This document shows, one piece after another, positions 32,192-41,433 of a DNA stretch of 64,000 nucleotides. Position 1 is the stretch's first letter, and each line of letters starts with the position of its first letter. Both the position numbers and the translations under genes were made by a program. The stretch lies in NCBI RefSeq assembly GCF_001425705.1, contig NZ_LMDC01000028.1:1061119-1125118 (forward strand), in the 5' to 3' direction. This DNA comes from Pelomonas sp. Root1217. Lineage in GTDB: Bacteria > Pseudomonadota > Gammaproteobacteria > Burkholderiales > Burkholderiaceae_C. Under the pieces are notes generated by a model. It worked only from the letters and a program-made list of their open reading frames with translations, had not been told where the DNA came from and did no database searches.

Positions 32192-33505
32192 ATGCGACTC
32201 CTGTGGACCCTGGCCTTGGCGGCCGGTCTTTGCCATGCCGAGGGCAACGCGCCGCTGCACCCCGCCACTTACGTTCACGCCGGCTGGGCGCAGACGACCG
32301 GCGGCCAAGGCGGCAAGATCATTCGCGTGACGACGCTGGCGGCCGAGGGCCCCGGCAGCCTGACGGCAGCGCTGGAGACGCGCGGCCCGCGTGTCATCGT
32401 CTTCGAGGTCGGCGGTGTGATCGACCTGGGTGGCAAAAGTGTGAAGCTGCGCGAAGGCAAGGTGACCATCGCCGGCCAGACCGCGCCCGACCCGGGCATC
32501 ACCCTCGTCAAGGGCGAGCTGGAGGTGTTCGCCAAGGACGTCATCCTGCAGCACGTCAGCATCCGCCCCGGCGCCTTCGGGCGGCCAAAGCGCAGCGGCA
32601 ACGACCACGACGGCTTCTCCACCGGCGACGGCGCCGAGCGCGTCATCGTCGACCATTGCAGCTTCTCCTGGGCGACGGACGAGAACCTCTCCGTCGGCGG
32701 CCACCGCTTCGAGGGCGCCACGCCCGATGACTGGCGCGCCCATACCTCGCACGCCATCACCTACAGCCACAACCTCATCTACGAGGGGCTGAACGAGGCG
32801 GTGCACATCAAGGGCGAACACAGCAAGGGCTCGCTGATCCACGACAACGCCACGCAGATCCTGCTGCTGGGCAACGTCTACGCCTCCAACCGCGAGCGCA
32901 ACGCGCTGTTCAAGGGCGGCGTGTGGGGCGCCATGGTCAACAACCTGATCTACAACCCCGGCTGGCGCGCGGTGCACTACAACCTGATCGCCCACGAATG
33001 GGTGGGCCGGCCCTACCAGGTCGGCAAGATCACGCTGGCGGGCAACGTCTACCGCGCCGGGCCGGGCACGGCACTCAACCTGCCCTTCTTCACGTTGGGC
33101 GGCGTGGGCGATGTGCAGCTCTACGAGCAGGACAACCTCGCCGTCGACCGCCAGGGCCAGCCGCTGCCGATGACGGGCCGCTACACGACCAGCGCCGAGA
33201 TCATTCCCGTGCGCCAGCCCTATCTGCCACCAGCCCTGTCCTGGCTGCCGCCACGCGAGCTGGAGAAGCTGCTGCCGCTGTACGTCGGCTCGCGGCCCTG
33301 GGCGCGCGACCCGCTGGACTTCAAGCAGCTGTCCGACATCGCCGAGGACCGCGGCCAGCTCATCGACGATGAGACCCAGAACAACCCCGATGGCCTGCCC
33401 AAGCGCAAGCCGACGCAGCACGCGTTTGTGGAGGCCGACTGGAACCTCGCCGACATGGCGCCGAAGGCGGGTTGGCAGTCGCTGTTCACGCAGGTTTCCA
33501 AGTGA
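32192..33505 (+). CDS. PL1-type pectate lyase
   Basis: A 437-residue secreted protein. The signal peptide is about 1-16 (MRLLWTLALAAGLCHA). The right-handed beta-helix has GGQGGKIIRVTTLAAEGPGSL, VFEVGGVIDLGG, TIAGQTAPDPGITLVKG, VIVDHCSFSWATDENLS, and HSKGSLIHDN. It closely parallels the lyase at 42859-44199, including the C-terminal RPWARDPLD and DWNLADMAPKAGW. It should cleave polygalacturonate or pectin by beta-elimination outside or in the periplasm. The ATG is four bases after the kdgK stop. Confidence 0.85.
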   Translation: MRLLWTLALAAGLCHAEGNAPLHPATYVHAGWAQTTGGQGGKIIRVTTLAAEGPGSLTAALETRGPRVIVFEVGGVIDLGGKSVKLREGKVTIAGQTAPDPGITLVKGELEVFAKDVILQHVSIRPGAFGRPKRSGNDHDGFSTGDGAERVIVDHCSFSWATDENLSVGGHRFEGATPDDWRAHTSHAITYSHNLIYEGLNEAVHIKGEHSKGSLIHDNATQILLLGNVYASNRERNALFKGGVWGAMVNNLIYNPGWRAVHYNLIAHEWVGRPYQVGKITLAGNVYRAGPGTALNLPFFTLGGVGDVQLYEQDNLAVDRQGQPLPMTGRYTTSAEIIPVRQPYLPPALSWLPPRELEKLLPLYVGSRPWARDPLDFKQLSDIAEDRGQLIDDETQNNPDGLPKRKPTQHAFVEADWNLADMAPKAGWQSLFTQVSK

Positions 33506-35100
33506 CCTTGCTGCGCCGCGAGCTGCTGGCTTTGCTGGCGGTGCCTCCGGCCTTTGCCCTCGACTGCGCCGATGCGCCCGGCCAGCCCTATCTGCCGCCC
33601 TGCCAGCCCTGGCCCAAGGGCATCGAAGGCCAGCGCAAGGCCGACATGGGCGACGGTCGCTACCTGAACCCCGTGCTGGCCGGTGACCGGCCCGACCCCA
33701 CGGTGCTGAAGGATGGGCCGGACTATTACCTGACCCACTCCAGTTTCGAGGCCGTGCCAGGCCTGTTGATCTGGCATTCGCGCGACCTCGTCAACTGGCA
33801 GCCGGTGGCCAACGCGCTGCATGAAGCCGTCGGCAGCGTCTGGGCGCCGGACCTGTGCAGGCATGGCGATCGCTACTACCTCTACCTGCCGGTCAAGGCG
33901 CAGCCCAACGACATCCTGGTCAGCTGGGCCGACCGCATCGAGGGGCCGTGGTCAAAGCCGCAGCCTCTGGGCCTGCCCCACCACATCGATCCAACCCACG
34001 TCGCCGACGAAAATGGCCAGCGCTGGCTCTTCCTCTCAGGCGGCGATCGCGTGCGCCTGAGTGACGACGGCCTAAAGCTGGCCGGCCCCGTCGAGCATGT
34101 CTACGACCCCTGGCGCTATCCCGAAGACTGGGATGTCGAGAGCTTCTCGCCCGAGGGGCCCAAGATGCTGCGCCACGGCGGCTGGTGGCACATGCTGCTT
34201 GCCGTGGGCGGCACGGCCGGGCCGCCCACTGGCCACATGGTCATCGCCGCGCGCAGCCGCACGCTTGACGGCCCCTGGGAGCAGGCGCCGCACAACCCGC
34301 TGATGCGCACCCGCTCGCCACGCGAGCGCTGGTGGTCGCGCGGTCATGGCAGCCTGGTCCAAGGCCCGGACGGCGATTGGTGGACGCTGTATCACGGCTA
34401 CGAGAACAGCTTCCACACGCTGGGCCGACAGATGCTGCTGGCACCGGCGCGCTTCAGTGCCGATGGCTGGTTCCATGTCGATGCCGACGACGGCGCGCCG
34501 CTGCCCAAACCCAAGGGCGGCGACGCCGTACCGCATGGCCTGGCGCTGTCGGACGATTTCAGCGGCACCACGCTCAAACCCCACTGGCAGTTCCTCAGCG
34601 GCAGCGGTCAGGCGCCGCGCGCCCGCGTGCTCGACGGGCGGCTGCATCTGCGTGCGAACGGCGGCAAGGGCCCGGGCGACAGCCCGCCGCTGGGCTTCAT
34701 CCAGGGTGACCCGGCCTTCGAGGTGGCCTTCGATCTCGACTTCGACGAAGGCGTGCAGGCCGGCGTCGTCATGTTCTACAGCCCGCGGCTTTATGCCGGC
34801 ATGGGCGCCAACGCCCGCAGCTTCCAGCTGCATCGCTACGGGCAGGACATCCGCGCCGTGCCCAAGCCTGCCGGCATCGCGCGGCGCATGCAGCTCAGGC
34901 TGCGCTGCGCGCGCCATGTGCTGACGCTGTACTCGCGCGCCGACGCGTCCCAGCCCTGGGCCAAGTTCCCGGTGCAGATGGACGTCAGCGGCTACCACCA
35001 CAACACGGCGGGCGGCTTCGCCAGCCTGCGCCCGGCCGTCTACGCCGCCGGCCAGGGCGAGGCGCGCTTCTCGAATCTGCGCTATCGCGCCCTCGACTAA
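33502..35100 (+). CDS. Glycoside hydrolase family 43 protein
   Basis: A 532-residue exported enzyme with a short signal peptide (ending FALDC). The five-bladed propeller domain spans about 50-340: catalytic base Asp in GDRPDPTVLKDG, the pKa-modulating Asp in HHIDPTHVAD, and acid Glu in DVESFSPEGPK. A C-terminal beta-sandwich (DDFSGTTLKPHWQFLSGSG) of the GH43-associated type follows. Arabinofuranosidase or xylosidase/galactosidase activity on side chains of pectin (arabinan, galactan) is likely. GTG at 33502 overlaps the lyase stop as GTGA. Confidence 0.85.
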   Translation: MTLLRRELLALLAVPPAFALDCADAPGQPYLPPCQPWPKGIEGQRKADMGDGRYLNPVLAGDRPDPTVLKDGPDYYLTHSSFEAVPGLLIWHSRDLVNWQPVANALHEAVGSVWAPDLCRHGDRYYLYLPVKAQPNDILVSWADRIEGPWSKPQPLGLPHHIDPTHVADENGQRWLFLSGGDRVRLSDDGLKLAGPVEHVYDPWRYPEDWDVESFSPEGPKMLRHGGWWHMLLAVGGTAGPPTGHMVIAARSRTLDGPWEQAPHNPLMRTRSPRERWWSRGHGSLVQGPDGDWWTLYHGYENSFHTLGRQMLLAPARFSADGWFHVDADDGAPLPKPKGGDAVPHGLALSDDFSGTTLKPHWQFLSGSGQAPRARVLDGRLHLRANGGKGPGDSPPLGFIQGDPAFEVAFDLDFDEGVQAGVVMFYSPRLYAGMGANARSFQLHRYGQDIRAVPKPAGIARRMQLRLRCARHVLTLYSRADASQPWAKFPVQMDVSGYHHNTAGGFASLRPAVYAAGQGEARFSNLRYRALD

Positions 35101-35109
35101 GGAGACCTC

Positions 35110-36069
35110 ATGAAGATCCAAACCACCCTGCTCGCCGCGGCACTGCTCAGCCCTGCCGCCTGGGCCCTGGAGCTTAAATCAGCCGACGTGCACAACAGCG
35201 ACGACTACCCCACCGTGGTCGCTGTCAAGCACCTGGGCCAGCTGCTCGCCAAGAGCAGCGGCGGCGCGCTGACGGTCAAGGTCTTCAACAAGGGCGCCCT
35301 GGGCAGCGAGAAGGAAACCATCGACCAGGTCAAGCTCGGCGCGCTGGCCATGACACGCGTCAACCTCGCGCCGCTGACGGCCATGTGCCCCAAGACGCTG
35401 GTGCCGTCCCTGCCCTTCCTGTTCCGCGACACGGCCCACATGCGCCACGCCTTCGACGGCGCCCCGGGCGAGGTGATCCTCAAGGCCTGCGAGCACCAGG
35501 GCATGGTCGGCTTGGCCCTCTACGACTCCGGCGCCCGCTCGGTCTACGCCCGCAAGCCCATCAAGACGCTGGCCGACATGAAGGGCCTGAAGATCCGCGT
35601 GCAGCAGACCGACCTGTGGGTGGCCGCCATGACGGCCCTTGGCGCCAACCCCTCGCCCATGCCCATCGGCGAGGTCTACACGGGGCTCAAGACCGGCCTC
35701 ATCGACGCGGCCGAGAACAATGTGCCGAGCTACGAGGGCTTCCGCCACTTCGAGGCGGCCAAGTTCTACAGCCGCACCGAGCATTCGATGACGCCCGAGG
35801 GGCTGTTCATCAGCAAGAAGATCTGGGACAAGCTGACGCCCGAGCAGCAGAAGCAGCTGCGCGAAGCCGCCAAGGCCTCGGTCGCCGTCGAGCGCGAGCG
35901 CTGGGATGCGCAGGAGGCCAAGGCGCTCGCGGCGGTGAAGGCGGCCGGCGCCGAGATCATCACGCCCGACCGCGAGGCCTTCCGCCAGGCCGTTCAGCCC
36001 GTCATCGCCAAGTTCGTCAACACGCCCGACCTTCAGGCGCTGGTGAAGACGATCCAAGAAATCAAATGA
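35110..36069 (+). CDS. TRAP transporter solute-binding protein (DctP type)
   Basis: A 319-residue periplasmic binding protein with signal peptide 1-19 (ending AAWA). DctP landmarks: [89 protein letters not shown], with the conserved Arg that clamps a substrate carboxylate. GGAG lies seven bases before the ATG. Placed between pectin-degrading enzymes, it probably binds galacturonate, an unsaturated oligogalacturonide or a breakdown acid. Confidence 0.9.
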   Translation: MKIQTTLLAAALLSPAAWALELKSADVHNSDDYPTVVAVKHLGQLLAKSSGGALTVKVFNKGALGSEKETIDQVKLGALAMTRVNLAPLTAMCPKTLVPSLPFLFRDTAHMRHAFDGAPGEVILKACEHQGMVGLALYDSGARSVYARKPIKTLADMKGLKIRVQQTDLWVAAMTALGANPSPMPIGEVYTGLKTGLIDAAENNVPSYEGFRHFEAAKFYSRTEHSMTPEGLFISKKIWDKLTPEQQKQLREAAKASVAVERERWDAQEAKALAAVKAAGAEIITPDREAFRQAVQPVIAKFVNTPDLQALVKTIQEIK

Positions 36070-36560
36070 ACGCCTACACCAAGCTCTGCGCGGCCCTGTC
36101 ACGCTGGTCGCTGCGCACCGCCGTGCTGGGCCTCGTCGTCCTCGTCATCTGCGTGCAATGGCAGGTCGTGGGCCGCTACCTGCTGAACGACTCGCCTACC
36201 TGGACGGAGCCCTTCGCGCTGCTGCTGGTGCTCTACATCACGGCCCTGGCGGTCGCGGTGGGCGTGCGCGACGCCGGCCACCTCGGCATGGAGTCCGTCG
36301 TCGTGCTGCTGCCCAGGGCGGCGCAGCGCGTGGCCGAGGCGTTTATCCACCTGTGCGTGATCGCCTTTGCCGTGCTGATGGCCTTCGCGGGCTGGGAGTG
36401 GCTGACGCTGAAATGGGCTGAGCCCAAGCCCATGCTCGGCGTGTCCGAGGGGCTGGACTATCTGCCGCTGGTCATCTCCGGCGTGCTGATCGTGCTGTTC
36501 TGCATCGAGCACCTGATCGCGCTGTGGCGCGACCAGACCATAGAAGAAGCGGGAGTCTGA
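36066..36560 (+). CDS. TRAP transporter small permease (DctQ type)
   Basis: A 164-residue inner-membrane protein with four hydrophobic segments: about 17-35 ([20 protein letters not shown]), 52-70, 88-108 and 130-148. [44 protein letters not shown] is the typical DctQ sequence. It overlaps the binding-protein stop (ATGA) and precedes the large permease, so the three make one sodium-driven importer. Confidence 0.9.
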   Translation: MNAYTKLCAALSRWSLRTAVLGLVVLVICVQWQVVGRYLLNDSPTWTEPFALLLVLYITALAVAVGVRDAGHLGMESVVVLLPRAAQRVAEAFIHLCVIAFAVLMAFAGWEWLTLKWAEPKPMLGVSEGLDYLPLVISGVLIVLFCIEHLIALWRDQTIEEAGV

Positions 36561-36561
36561 G

Positions 36562-37866
36562 GTGGAGGGTCTTGAACTCTGGGTCATGTGCGGCAGCTTC
36601 GTGCTGCTGCTGCTCTTGGGCGTGCCGGTGGCCTTTGCCATCGGACTGTCGTCCGTGGCGACGGCGCTCGCGGCCGACCTGCCCATGGCCATCGTCTTCC
36701 AGAAGATGGTGGGCGGCATGCAGGTCTTCTCCTTTCTCGCCATCCCGTTCTTCATCTTTGCCGGCGAGTTGATGCTGCACGGCGGCATCGCCGAGCGCAT
36801 CGTCAACTTCGCCAACCGGCTGGTGGGCCATGTGCGCGGCGGCTTAGGGATGAGCAATGTGCTGGGCTGCACGCTGTTCGGCGGCGTCGCCGGCTCGCCG
36901 CTGGCGGACGTGTCGGCGATGGGCTCGGTGATGATCCCGCTGATGAAGCGCGAAGGCTATGACGCCGACTACGCGGTCAACGTGACGACGCATGCAGCGC
37001 TGGTCGGCGCACTGATGCCCACCTCGCACAACCTCATCATCTATGTGCTGGCCACGGCCGGCATTGCGGCGGTCAGCGTCTTCAACCTCATCCTCGCCTG
37101 CCTGATCCCGGCGGTGCTGTTGACGCTGTCCAATCTGGCTGCAGCCTATGGCGTCGCGGTGAAGCGCGGCTATCCGACGCACGGCGCCTTTCCCGGCTGG
37201 GGGCCTGTGTTCTCGGCCTTTGTCGCAGCACTGCCGGGTCTGCTGGTCATCGTCATCATCCTGGGCGGCATCCTCAGCGGCGTGTTCACGGCCACCGAGT
37301 CGGCCGCCACGGCCGTCTGCTGGGCGCTGATCGTCACGGGGCTGGCCTACAGATCCTTGAGCCGCCGCGGCTTCCTGGAGGCCTGCGCCAAGGCCTGCAA
37401 GACGACCGGCGTCGTGCTGCTCTTGATCGGCATCTCCGCCGCCTTCGGCTACTTCATGGCGTTGTACGAGGTGCCGCAGAAGACCGGCGAATGGCTGGAG
37501 CAACTCAGCGGCAACCGCCCGTGGGCGATCTTCCTGTGGGTGAACGTGCTGCTCTTCGTGCTCGGCACCTTCCTCGACATGGCGGCCACCATCCTGATCT
37601 GCACGCCCATCTTCCTGCCCATCTGCATGAAGGCCGGCATGGACCCGACGCAGTTCGGCGTCGTCATGTTGCTGAACTGCGCGCTGGGCCTGAACACGCC
37701 GCCGGTGGGCAGCACGCAGTTCGTCGGCTGCGCGATCGGTGGCGTCAGCGTCGGCCAGGTCATGCGCTCGATTGCGCCCTTTTACGGCGCGCTGCTGGCC
37801 ACGCTGCTGGCCGTCACCTACATCCCTGCGCTGTCGATGGCGCTGCCGGCATGGGTGGGCGGCTAA
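36562..37866 (+). CDS. TRAP transporter large permease (DctM type)
   Basis: A 434-residue DctM permease with about 12 hydrophobic segments. Landmarks: GVPVAFAIGLSSVATALAADLPMAIVFQKMVGGMQVFSFLAIPFFIFAGELMLHGGIAERIVNFAN, GLGMSNVLGCTLFGGVAGSPLADVSAMGSVMIPLM, and TESAATAVCWALIV. The start is GTG at 36562, one base after the DctQ stop, with GGAG in front. Its TAA overlaps the TAG of the convergent binding protein (CTAA at 37863-37866). Confidence 0.92.
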   Translation: MEGLELWVMCGSFVLLLLLGVPVAFAIGLSSVATALAADLPMAIVFQKMVGGMQVFSFLAIPFFIFAGELMLHGGIAERIVNFANRLVGHVRGGLGMSNVLGCTLFGGVAGSPLADVSAMGSVMIPLMKREGYDADYAVNVTTHAALVGALMPTSHNLIIYVLATAGIAAVSVFNLILACLIPAVLLTLSNLAAAYGVAVKRGYPTHGAFPGWGPVFSAFVAALPGLLVIVIILGGILSGVFTATESAATAVCWALIVTGLAYRSLSRRGFLEACAKACKTTGVVLLLIGISAAFGYFMALYEVPQKTGEWLEQLSGNRPWAIFLWVNVLLFVLGTFLDMAATILICTPIFLPICMKAGMDPTQFGVVMLLNCALGLNTPPVGSTQFVGCAIGGVSVGQVMRSIAPFYGALLATLLAVTYIPALSMALPAWVGG

Positions 37867-38630
37867 TAGCCTGGATATCGGGCCAGCACCCGATTCCACT
37901 CGGGCAGCTGGCGCGCCCGCTGCAGGCCCAGGTTGAGGCGCTGCATCAGCTCTGGCCGCCGCTCCAGCGTGCGCCGGCTGACGTAGACATGGACCGGGCT
38001 CACGGCCAGCTCCAACACCACCTCTACCGCCTCGCCAGGCTCACGCGCGGCGCGGTAGAGCAGCGTGGCGGGGTCGTCGATGACGTAGTCCACGCGCCGT
38101 GCGCGCAGGGCCGACAGCGTCAGGTCATTGGCGTGCAGCGGCACCAGTTGGCCCGCCAGTTCGGGAGCCTCGAGTTCACGGCGCACGGCCAGTGGGAAGG
38201 ACACGCCGCGGATCATGCCCACCTTGACCGCGCGGCCCTTGAGGTCGGACAGCCGGCGCGGCGAATTCGCAGCGCCCGCAAGGCCCATCAGCGCCACGCG
38301 CTCGTTTCGGTAGGGTTGGGTGAAATCGCCAAACGCCAGCCGCTCCGGCGTGTGCGTGGCCGAAGACATCAGGTCCAGTTCGCCTTGGGCGATGTCCGGA
38401 ATCTGCCGCGCCCAGGGCCGGCGCGACCATTGCAGACGCTCGCCGCAGGCCTGGGCCATCAACTCCAGCAGCTCCACGTCCAGGCCCTGCGGGTTGCCGG
38501 AAGCCCCCTTGCTCTGGAAGGGCGGGTAGTCGCTCCAGGCGATCCGCAGAGGCGCCCGGTCGTCGGCCCACACCATCGCATCGGGCAGGGTCAGGAGCAG
38601 CAGACAGGCATCGCGGCGGCGCAGGTGCAT
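37863..38630 (-). CDS. Periplasmic amino-acid-type solute-binding protein (PBP2, SBP_bac_3-like)
   Basis: A 255-residue exported protein: signal peptide about 1-22, then RIAWSDYPPFQSKG, GLDVELLELMAQACG, PWARQIPDIAQGELDLMSSATHTPERLAFGDFTQPY, and a hinge-return segment LSDLKGRAVKVGM. That is the layout of polar amino-acid binding proteins and of periplasmic sensor inputs. No ABC permease or ATPase is next to it, so it may feed a transporter elsewhere or be a stand-alone receptor. It lies between, and runs against, the TRAP genes. Confidence 0.78.
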   Translation of the reverse strand: MHLRRRDACLLLLTLPDAMVWADDRAPLRIAWSDYPPFQSKGASGNPQGLDVELLELMAQACGERLQWSRRPWARQIPDIAQGELDLMSSATHTPERLAFGDFTQPYRNERVALMGLAGAANSPRRLSDLKGRAVKVGMIRGVSFPLAVRRELEAPELAGQLVPLHANDLTLSALRARRVDYVIDDPATLLYRAAREPGEAVEVVLELAVSPVHVYVSRRTLERRPELMQRLNLGLQRARQLPEWNRVLARYPGY

Positions 38631-38677
38631 CGCCCGACTCTCTCACAGCGCCGCCCGCTTGGCAGCCCCATGCGACC

Positions 38678-39766
38678 ATGAACCTTGCACGCCGCCAACT
38701 GTTCGCTGCGCTGGTCACGTGGCCGGTGCTCGCCCGTGCCGAAACCCTTGACGAGACGCTGGTGGGCTTGCAGCGCCGCTGGCACGCACGGCTGGCCTGG
38801 CGCCCCGGTCCCGGCTGGCGCGCCGAAGCCCAGGCCACAGCGCGCCGGCTGATCCTGCAGCCGGGTGACGATGGCAGCGACTTCGCAACCGAAGTGCTGG
38901 GCGAGCAAGACCGGAGCAGCCATACCGCCCAGGCGCTGACGCTGCGCGGCGCACTCGGCGACCACGTACCGGCGCTCTATCTGCGCCCCAAAGGCACCGG
39001 CCCGCATCCCGCCGTCGTCGTGATGCACGATCACGGTGCGCGCTTTGATATCGGCAAGGAAAAGCTGATCCGGCCGCTCCAGCCCAACCCGTCAGCCCTG
39101 GCCTGGCTTCAGCGCTATTACGGCGGCAGCTTTGTCGGCGACACGCTGGTGGAGGCGGGCTTTGCCGTGCTGGCCATCGACGCGCTGGGCTGGGGCGACC
39201 GCAGCCGGCCCGGCCTGGCGCGCGACGACCAGCAGGCCCTGGCCAACCACCTGATGCAGCTCGGCCAGAGCTGGGCCGGCATCATCGCCAGCGACGATCT
39301 GCGCTCGCACCGCTGGCTGCGCGAGCGGCCCGAAGTGGATGGCAAACGCGTCGCGGTGCTGGGCTTCTCGATGGGGGCTTTCCGCGCCTGGCAACTGGCT
39401 GCCATCCGCGATGAAGTCTCGGCCTGCGTCGCCGCGCACTGGATGTGCACGCGCGAAGGGCTGCTGCGGCCGGGCGAGCACACCTTGGTGGGGCAGTCGG
39501 CCTTCAGCATGGCCCATCCGGGGCTGGCGGCGGAGCTGGATCATCCGGATGTGGCAGCCTTGATGGCGCCCAGGCCGCTGATGCTGTTCGGGTCGCCTGA
39601 CGACAAGCTGTTTCCGTGGGATGCGGTGCAGCGGGCTTGGGGACGATTGGGTCAGGCTTGGGGACGAGGGGCCGGCTTGCAGACGCGCGCCACGGCCGGA
39701 GGGCACCTGTTCGACGTCGAGCAGCAGCGGGCGGCAGCGACATGGCTGGCAAGTCAGTGCCGTTGA
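38678..39766 (+). CDS. Exported alpha/beta-hydrolase (dienelactone hydrolase/esterase type)
   Basis: A 362-residue exported hydrolase with a signal peptide ending near VLARA (about 21). Catalytic elements: nucleophile Ser in LGFSMGAF, Asp in LFGSPDDKLFP, His in AGGHLFD; the oxyanion side is VVVMHDHGAR. The length and N-terminal helical region match the secreted esterases often encoded with pectin and xylan genes. Deacetylation or deferuloylation of pectin side chains is a possibility, not shown. Divergent from the binding-protein gene by 47 bases. Confidence 0.78.
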   Translation: MNLARRQLFAALVTWPVLARAETLDETLVGLQRRWHARLAWRPGPGWRAEAQATARRLILQPGDDGSDFATEVLGEQDRSSHTAQALTLRGALGDHVPALYLRPKGTGPHPAVVVMHDHGARFDIGKEKLIRPLQPNPSALAWLQRYYGGSFVGDTLVEAGFAVLAIDALGWGDRSRPGLARDDQQALANHLMQLGQSWAGIIASDDLRSHRWLRERPEVDGKRVAVLGFSMGAFRAWQLAAIRDEVSACVAAHWMCTREGLLRPGEHTLVGQSAFSMAHPGLAAELDHPDVAALMAPRPLMLFGSPDDKLFPWDAVQRAWGRLGQAWGRGAGLQTRATAGGHLFDVEQQRAAATWLASQCR

Positions 39767-39872
39767 CGAACAGCACGGCCCGGGCGCGGCCCGACAAGGC
39801 GAGTTTTCACCTCGGCAACATCCGGCCGACCCTGACTTTGTTGGCATAGTCCTTCCACCACAGCGGCGAGCA
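39767..39872. other. Intergenic stretch before the small membrane ORF
   Basis: About 100 bases after the esterase gene. It contains no recognised gene. The whole interval to 40063 is 297 bases; its second half is the candidate small ORF listed separately. Confidence 0.25.
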
Positions 39873-40067
39873 TTGAATGCGTGCATCCCACAACCCCCTA
39901 ATCCCGATCGCCGATCAACCCGGCGGCCTGTGGGTCCAGCGCGCCATTGGCTCGTGGCCACCCGGCAGTTCGCCAAGCTCGAAGTGGCCGGCTACACCCT
40001 TGCATTGGCCGTGCTCGCTGTCATGGCCGGTCGGCGCGCCATGAAGAAGCGCGACAGCGCGTCGTGA
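39873..40067 (+). CDS. Possible small membrane protein
   Basis: A 64-residue frame from TTG, ending in one hydrophobic segment (VAGYTLALAVLAVMAG) and a basic tail (RRAMKKRDSAS), the shape of a small single-pass membrane protein. Its TGA overlaps the GTG start of the FMN reductase gene as GTGA, which supports real translation. The start is uncertain: a GTG further in would give 37 residues. No known family is recognised. Confidence 0.3.
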   Translation: MNACIPQPPNPDRRSTRRPVGPARHWLVATRQFAKLEVAGYTLALAVLAVMAGRRAMKKRDSAS

Positions 40068-40618
40068 GAGTTCTGGCGGTTTGCGGCAGCCTGCGCGCCG
40101 CCTCCTTCAACGCCGCGCTGCTGCGCACGGCCCAGTGCCTGGCGCCGCCAGATATGGAGGTCAGCGTGTGCACATTGGTGGGCGAGCTTCCGCTCTTCAA
40201 CCCGGACCTGGAGGCGAACCTGCCGCCCAGCGTCGCCCAGTTGCATGCCCAGGTCGCCGCGGCGGATGCGCTGCTGATCGCCAGCCCGGAGTACGCCCAC
40301 GGCGTCACCGGCGCCATCAAGAACCTGCTGGACTGGTTGGTCAGCTTCGAGCCCTTTGTCGGCAAGCCCGTCGCCGTGCTCAATGCATCGCCACGGGCGC
40401 ATCACGCCGACGCGGCGCTGAGGGAAACGTTGAGGACGATGTCGGCCGTCATCGTCGAGGCGGCATCGGTCAGCATCCCCTTGCTCGGCTCGGGCATCGC
40501 AGAGCCGGCCATGGCCAAGACGCCCTGGGTCGCCGAGGCCATTCGCGTATCGCTCGGGGCGCTGCAAGAAGCGGCTTTGGCACCACCGTTTGCGATGCCT
40601 CCGGCCGCAGACCTTTGA
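40064..40618 (+). CDS. NADPH-dependent FMN reductase family protein
   Basis: A 184-residue flavodoxin-fold reductase. The phosphate loop is CGSLRAASFNAALL, and SPEYAHGVTGAIKNLLDWLVS is the classic central motif binding FMN. It reduces FMN or quinones with NAD(P)H. The start is GTG at 40064, giving the usual short N-terminus; the frame stays open further upstream but without similarity. Confidence 0.87.
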   Translation: MRVLAVCGSLRAASFNAALLRTAQCLAPPDMEVSVCTLVGELPLFNPDLEANLPPSVAQLHAQVAAADALLIASPEYAHGVTGAIKNLLDWLVSFEPFVGKPVAVLNASPRAHHADAALRETLRTMSAVIVEAASVSIPLLGSGIAEPAMAKTPWVAEAIRVSLGALQEAALAPPFAMPPAADL

Positions 40619-40697
40619 CGGCGAATCCATAGAAGCGCGATGGCGCTTCGCGCGTCCGGGCGCCACACTTCGGCTAAAACCAGTCCTCGGACCAGCC

Positions 40698-41012
40698 ATG
40701 AACGAACTGCTCGCTGCCTACCGCTACACGACCAACAACTACGCCCAGATCGAGGCCAGCAAGCTTTGCGGCTGCTGCAACTGTGTCGGCATCTTCAAAC
40801 CCGACGACATCGTCGGCTGGACCGGCCTGACGGTGCAGAACATCGACGACCCCAAGGCCATCAATGAGCAGACAGCCATGTGCCCGCGCTGTGGCAGCGA
40901 GGCCGTGCTGGGCGATGGCTGCGGCTTTCCGATCAATGCGAGCTTCCTGGCGCGGATGAACGAGGCGTGGTTCCAGCGAACGATGATCCACAGGCCGGCG
41001 GCGAAGAAGTGA
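40698..41012 (+). CDS. Small cysteine-rich protein of unknown function
   Basis: A 104-residue cytoplasmic protein with two cysteine knuckles, CGCCNC (about 22-27) and CPRCG (about 62-66), plus an extra Cys in DGCGFP, consistent with one zinc ribbon. WTGLTVQNIDD and FPINASFLARMNEAWFQ look conserved. I do not know a named function. The stop overlaps the GFA-family start by TGATG. Confidence 0.65.
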   Translation: MNELLAAYRYTTNNYAQIEASKLCGCCNCVGIFKPDDIVGWTGLTVQNIDDPKAINEQTAMCPRCGSEAVLGDGCGFPINASFLARMNEAWFQRTMIHRPAAKK

Positions 41013-41428
41013 TGGAAAGCGCCCGGCTGACTGGCCGCTGCCTGTGCGGCGCCGTCCATTACGGATCGCCCGGCCCGGTGCTGTTCTCGATCGTCTGCCA
41101 TTGCCGCGACTGCCAGCGCGCCTCCGGCAGCGGTGGCGTCCCAGTCCTCGGCGTGCCCAAGCCCTCATTCATCTGCCAGGGCCCGGTGAAGCAGTCGCGC
41201 ATCATCGGCGGCAGCGGGCTGCCGGCCGTGCGCAATTTCTGTGGCGACTGTGGCAGCCTGCTGTTCGGCACGCCCGAATCGGCGCCCGAGATGGTCACCA
41301 TCTATGTCGGCAGCCTCGACGACCCCGCCCTGTTCTCGCCCACGGCCGTGCTGTTCGTCGGTCAGCGCCCGCCATGGGCCAAACTGGCGACACCGCTTAC
41401 CGAGCACGAGACCCTGCCGGAGCACTGA
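41012..41428 (+). CDS. GFA-family (formaldehyde-activating enzyme-like) zinc protein
   Basis: A 138-residue protein with the three cysteine groups of the GFA fold: GRCLCGAVHY, CHCRDCQRASGS and NFCGDCGS. The family is named for a glutathione-dependent formaldehyde-activating enzyme, but most members have unknown substrates. Coupled to the cysteine-rich protein upstream. Confidence 0.85.
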   Translation: MESARLTGRCLCGAVHYGSPGPVLFSIVCHCRDCQRASGSGGVPVLGVPKPSFICQGPVKQSRIIGGSGLPAVRNFCGDCGSLLFGTPESAPEMVTIYVGSLDDPALFSPTAVLFVGQRPPWAKLATPLTEHETLPEH

Positions 41429-41433
41429 AGCGC

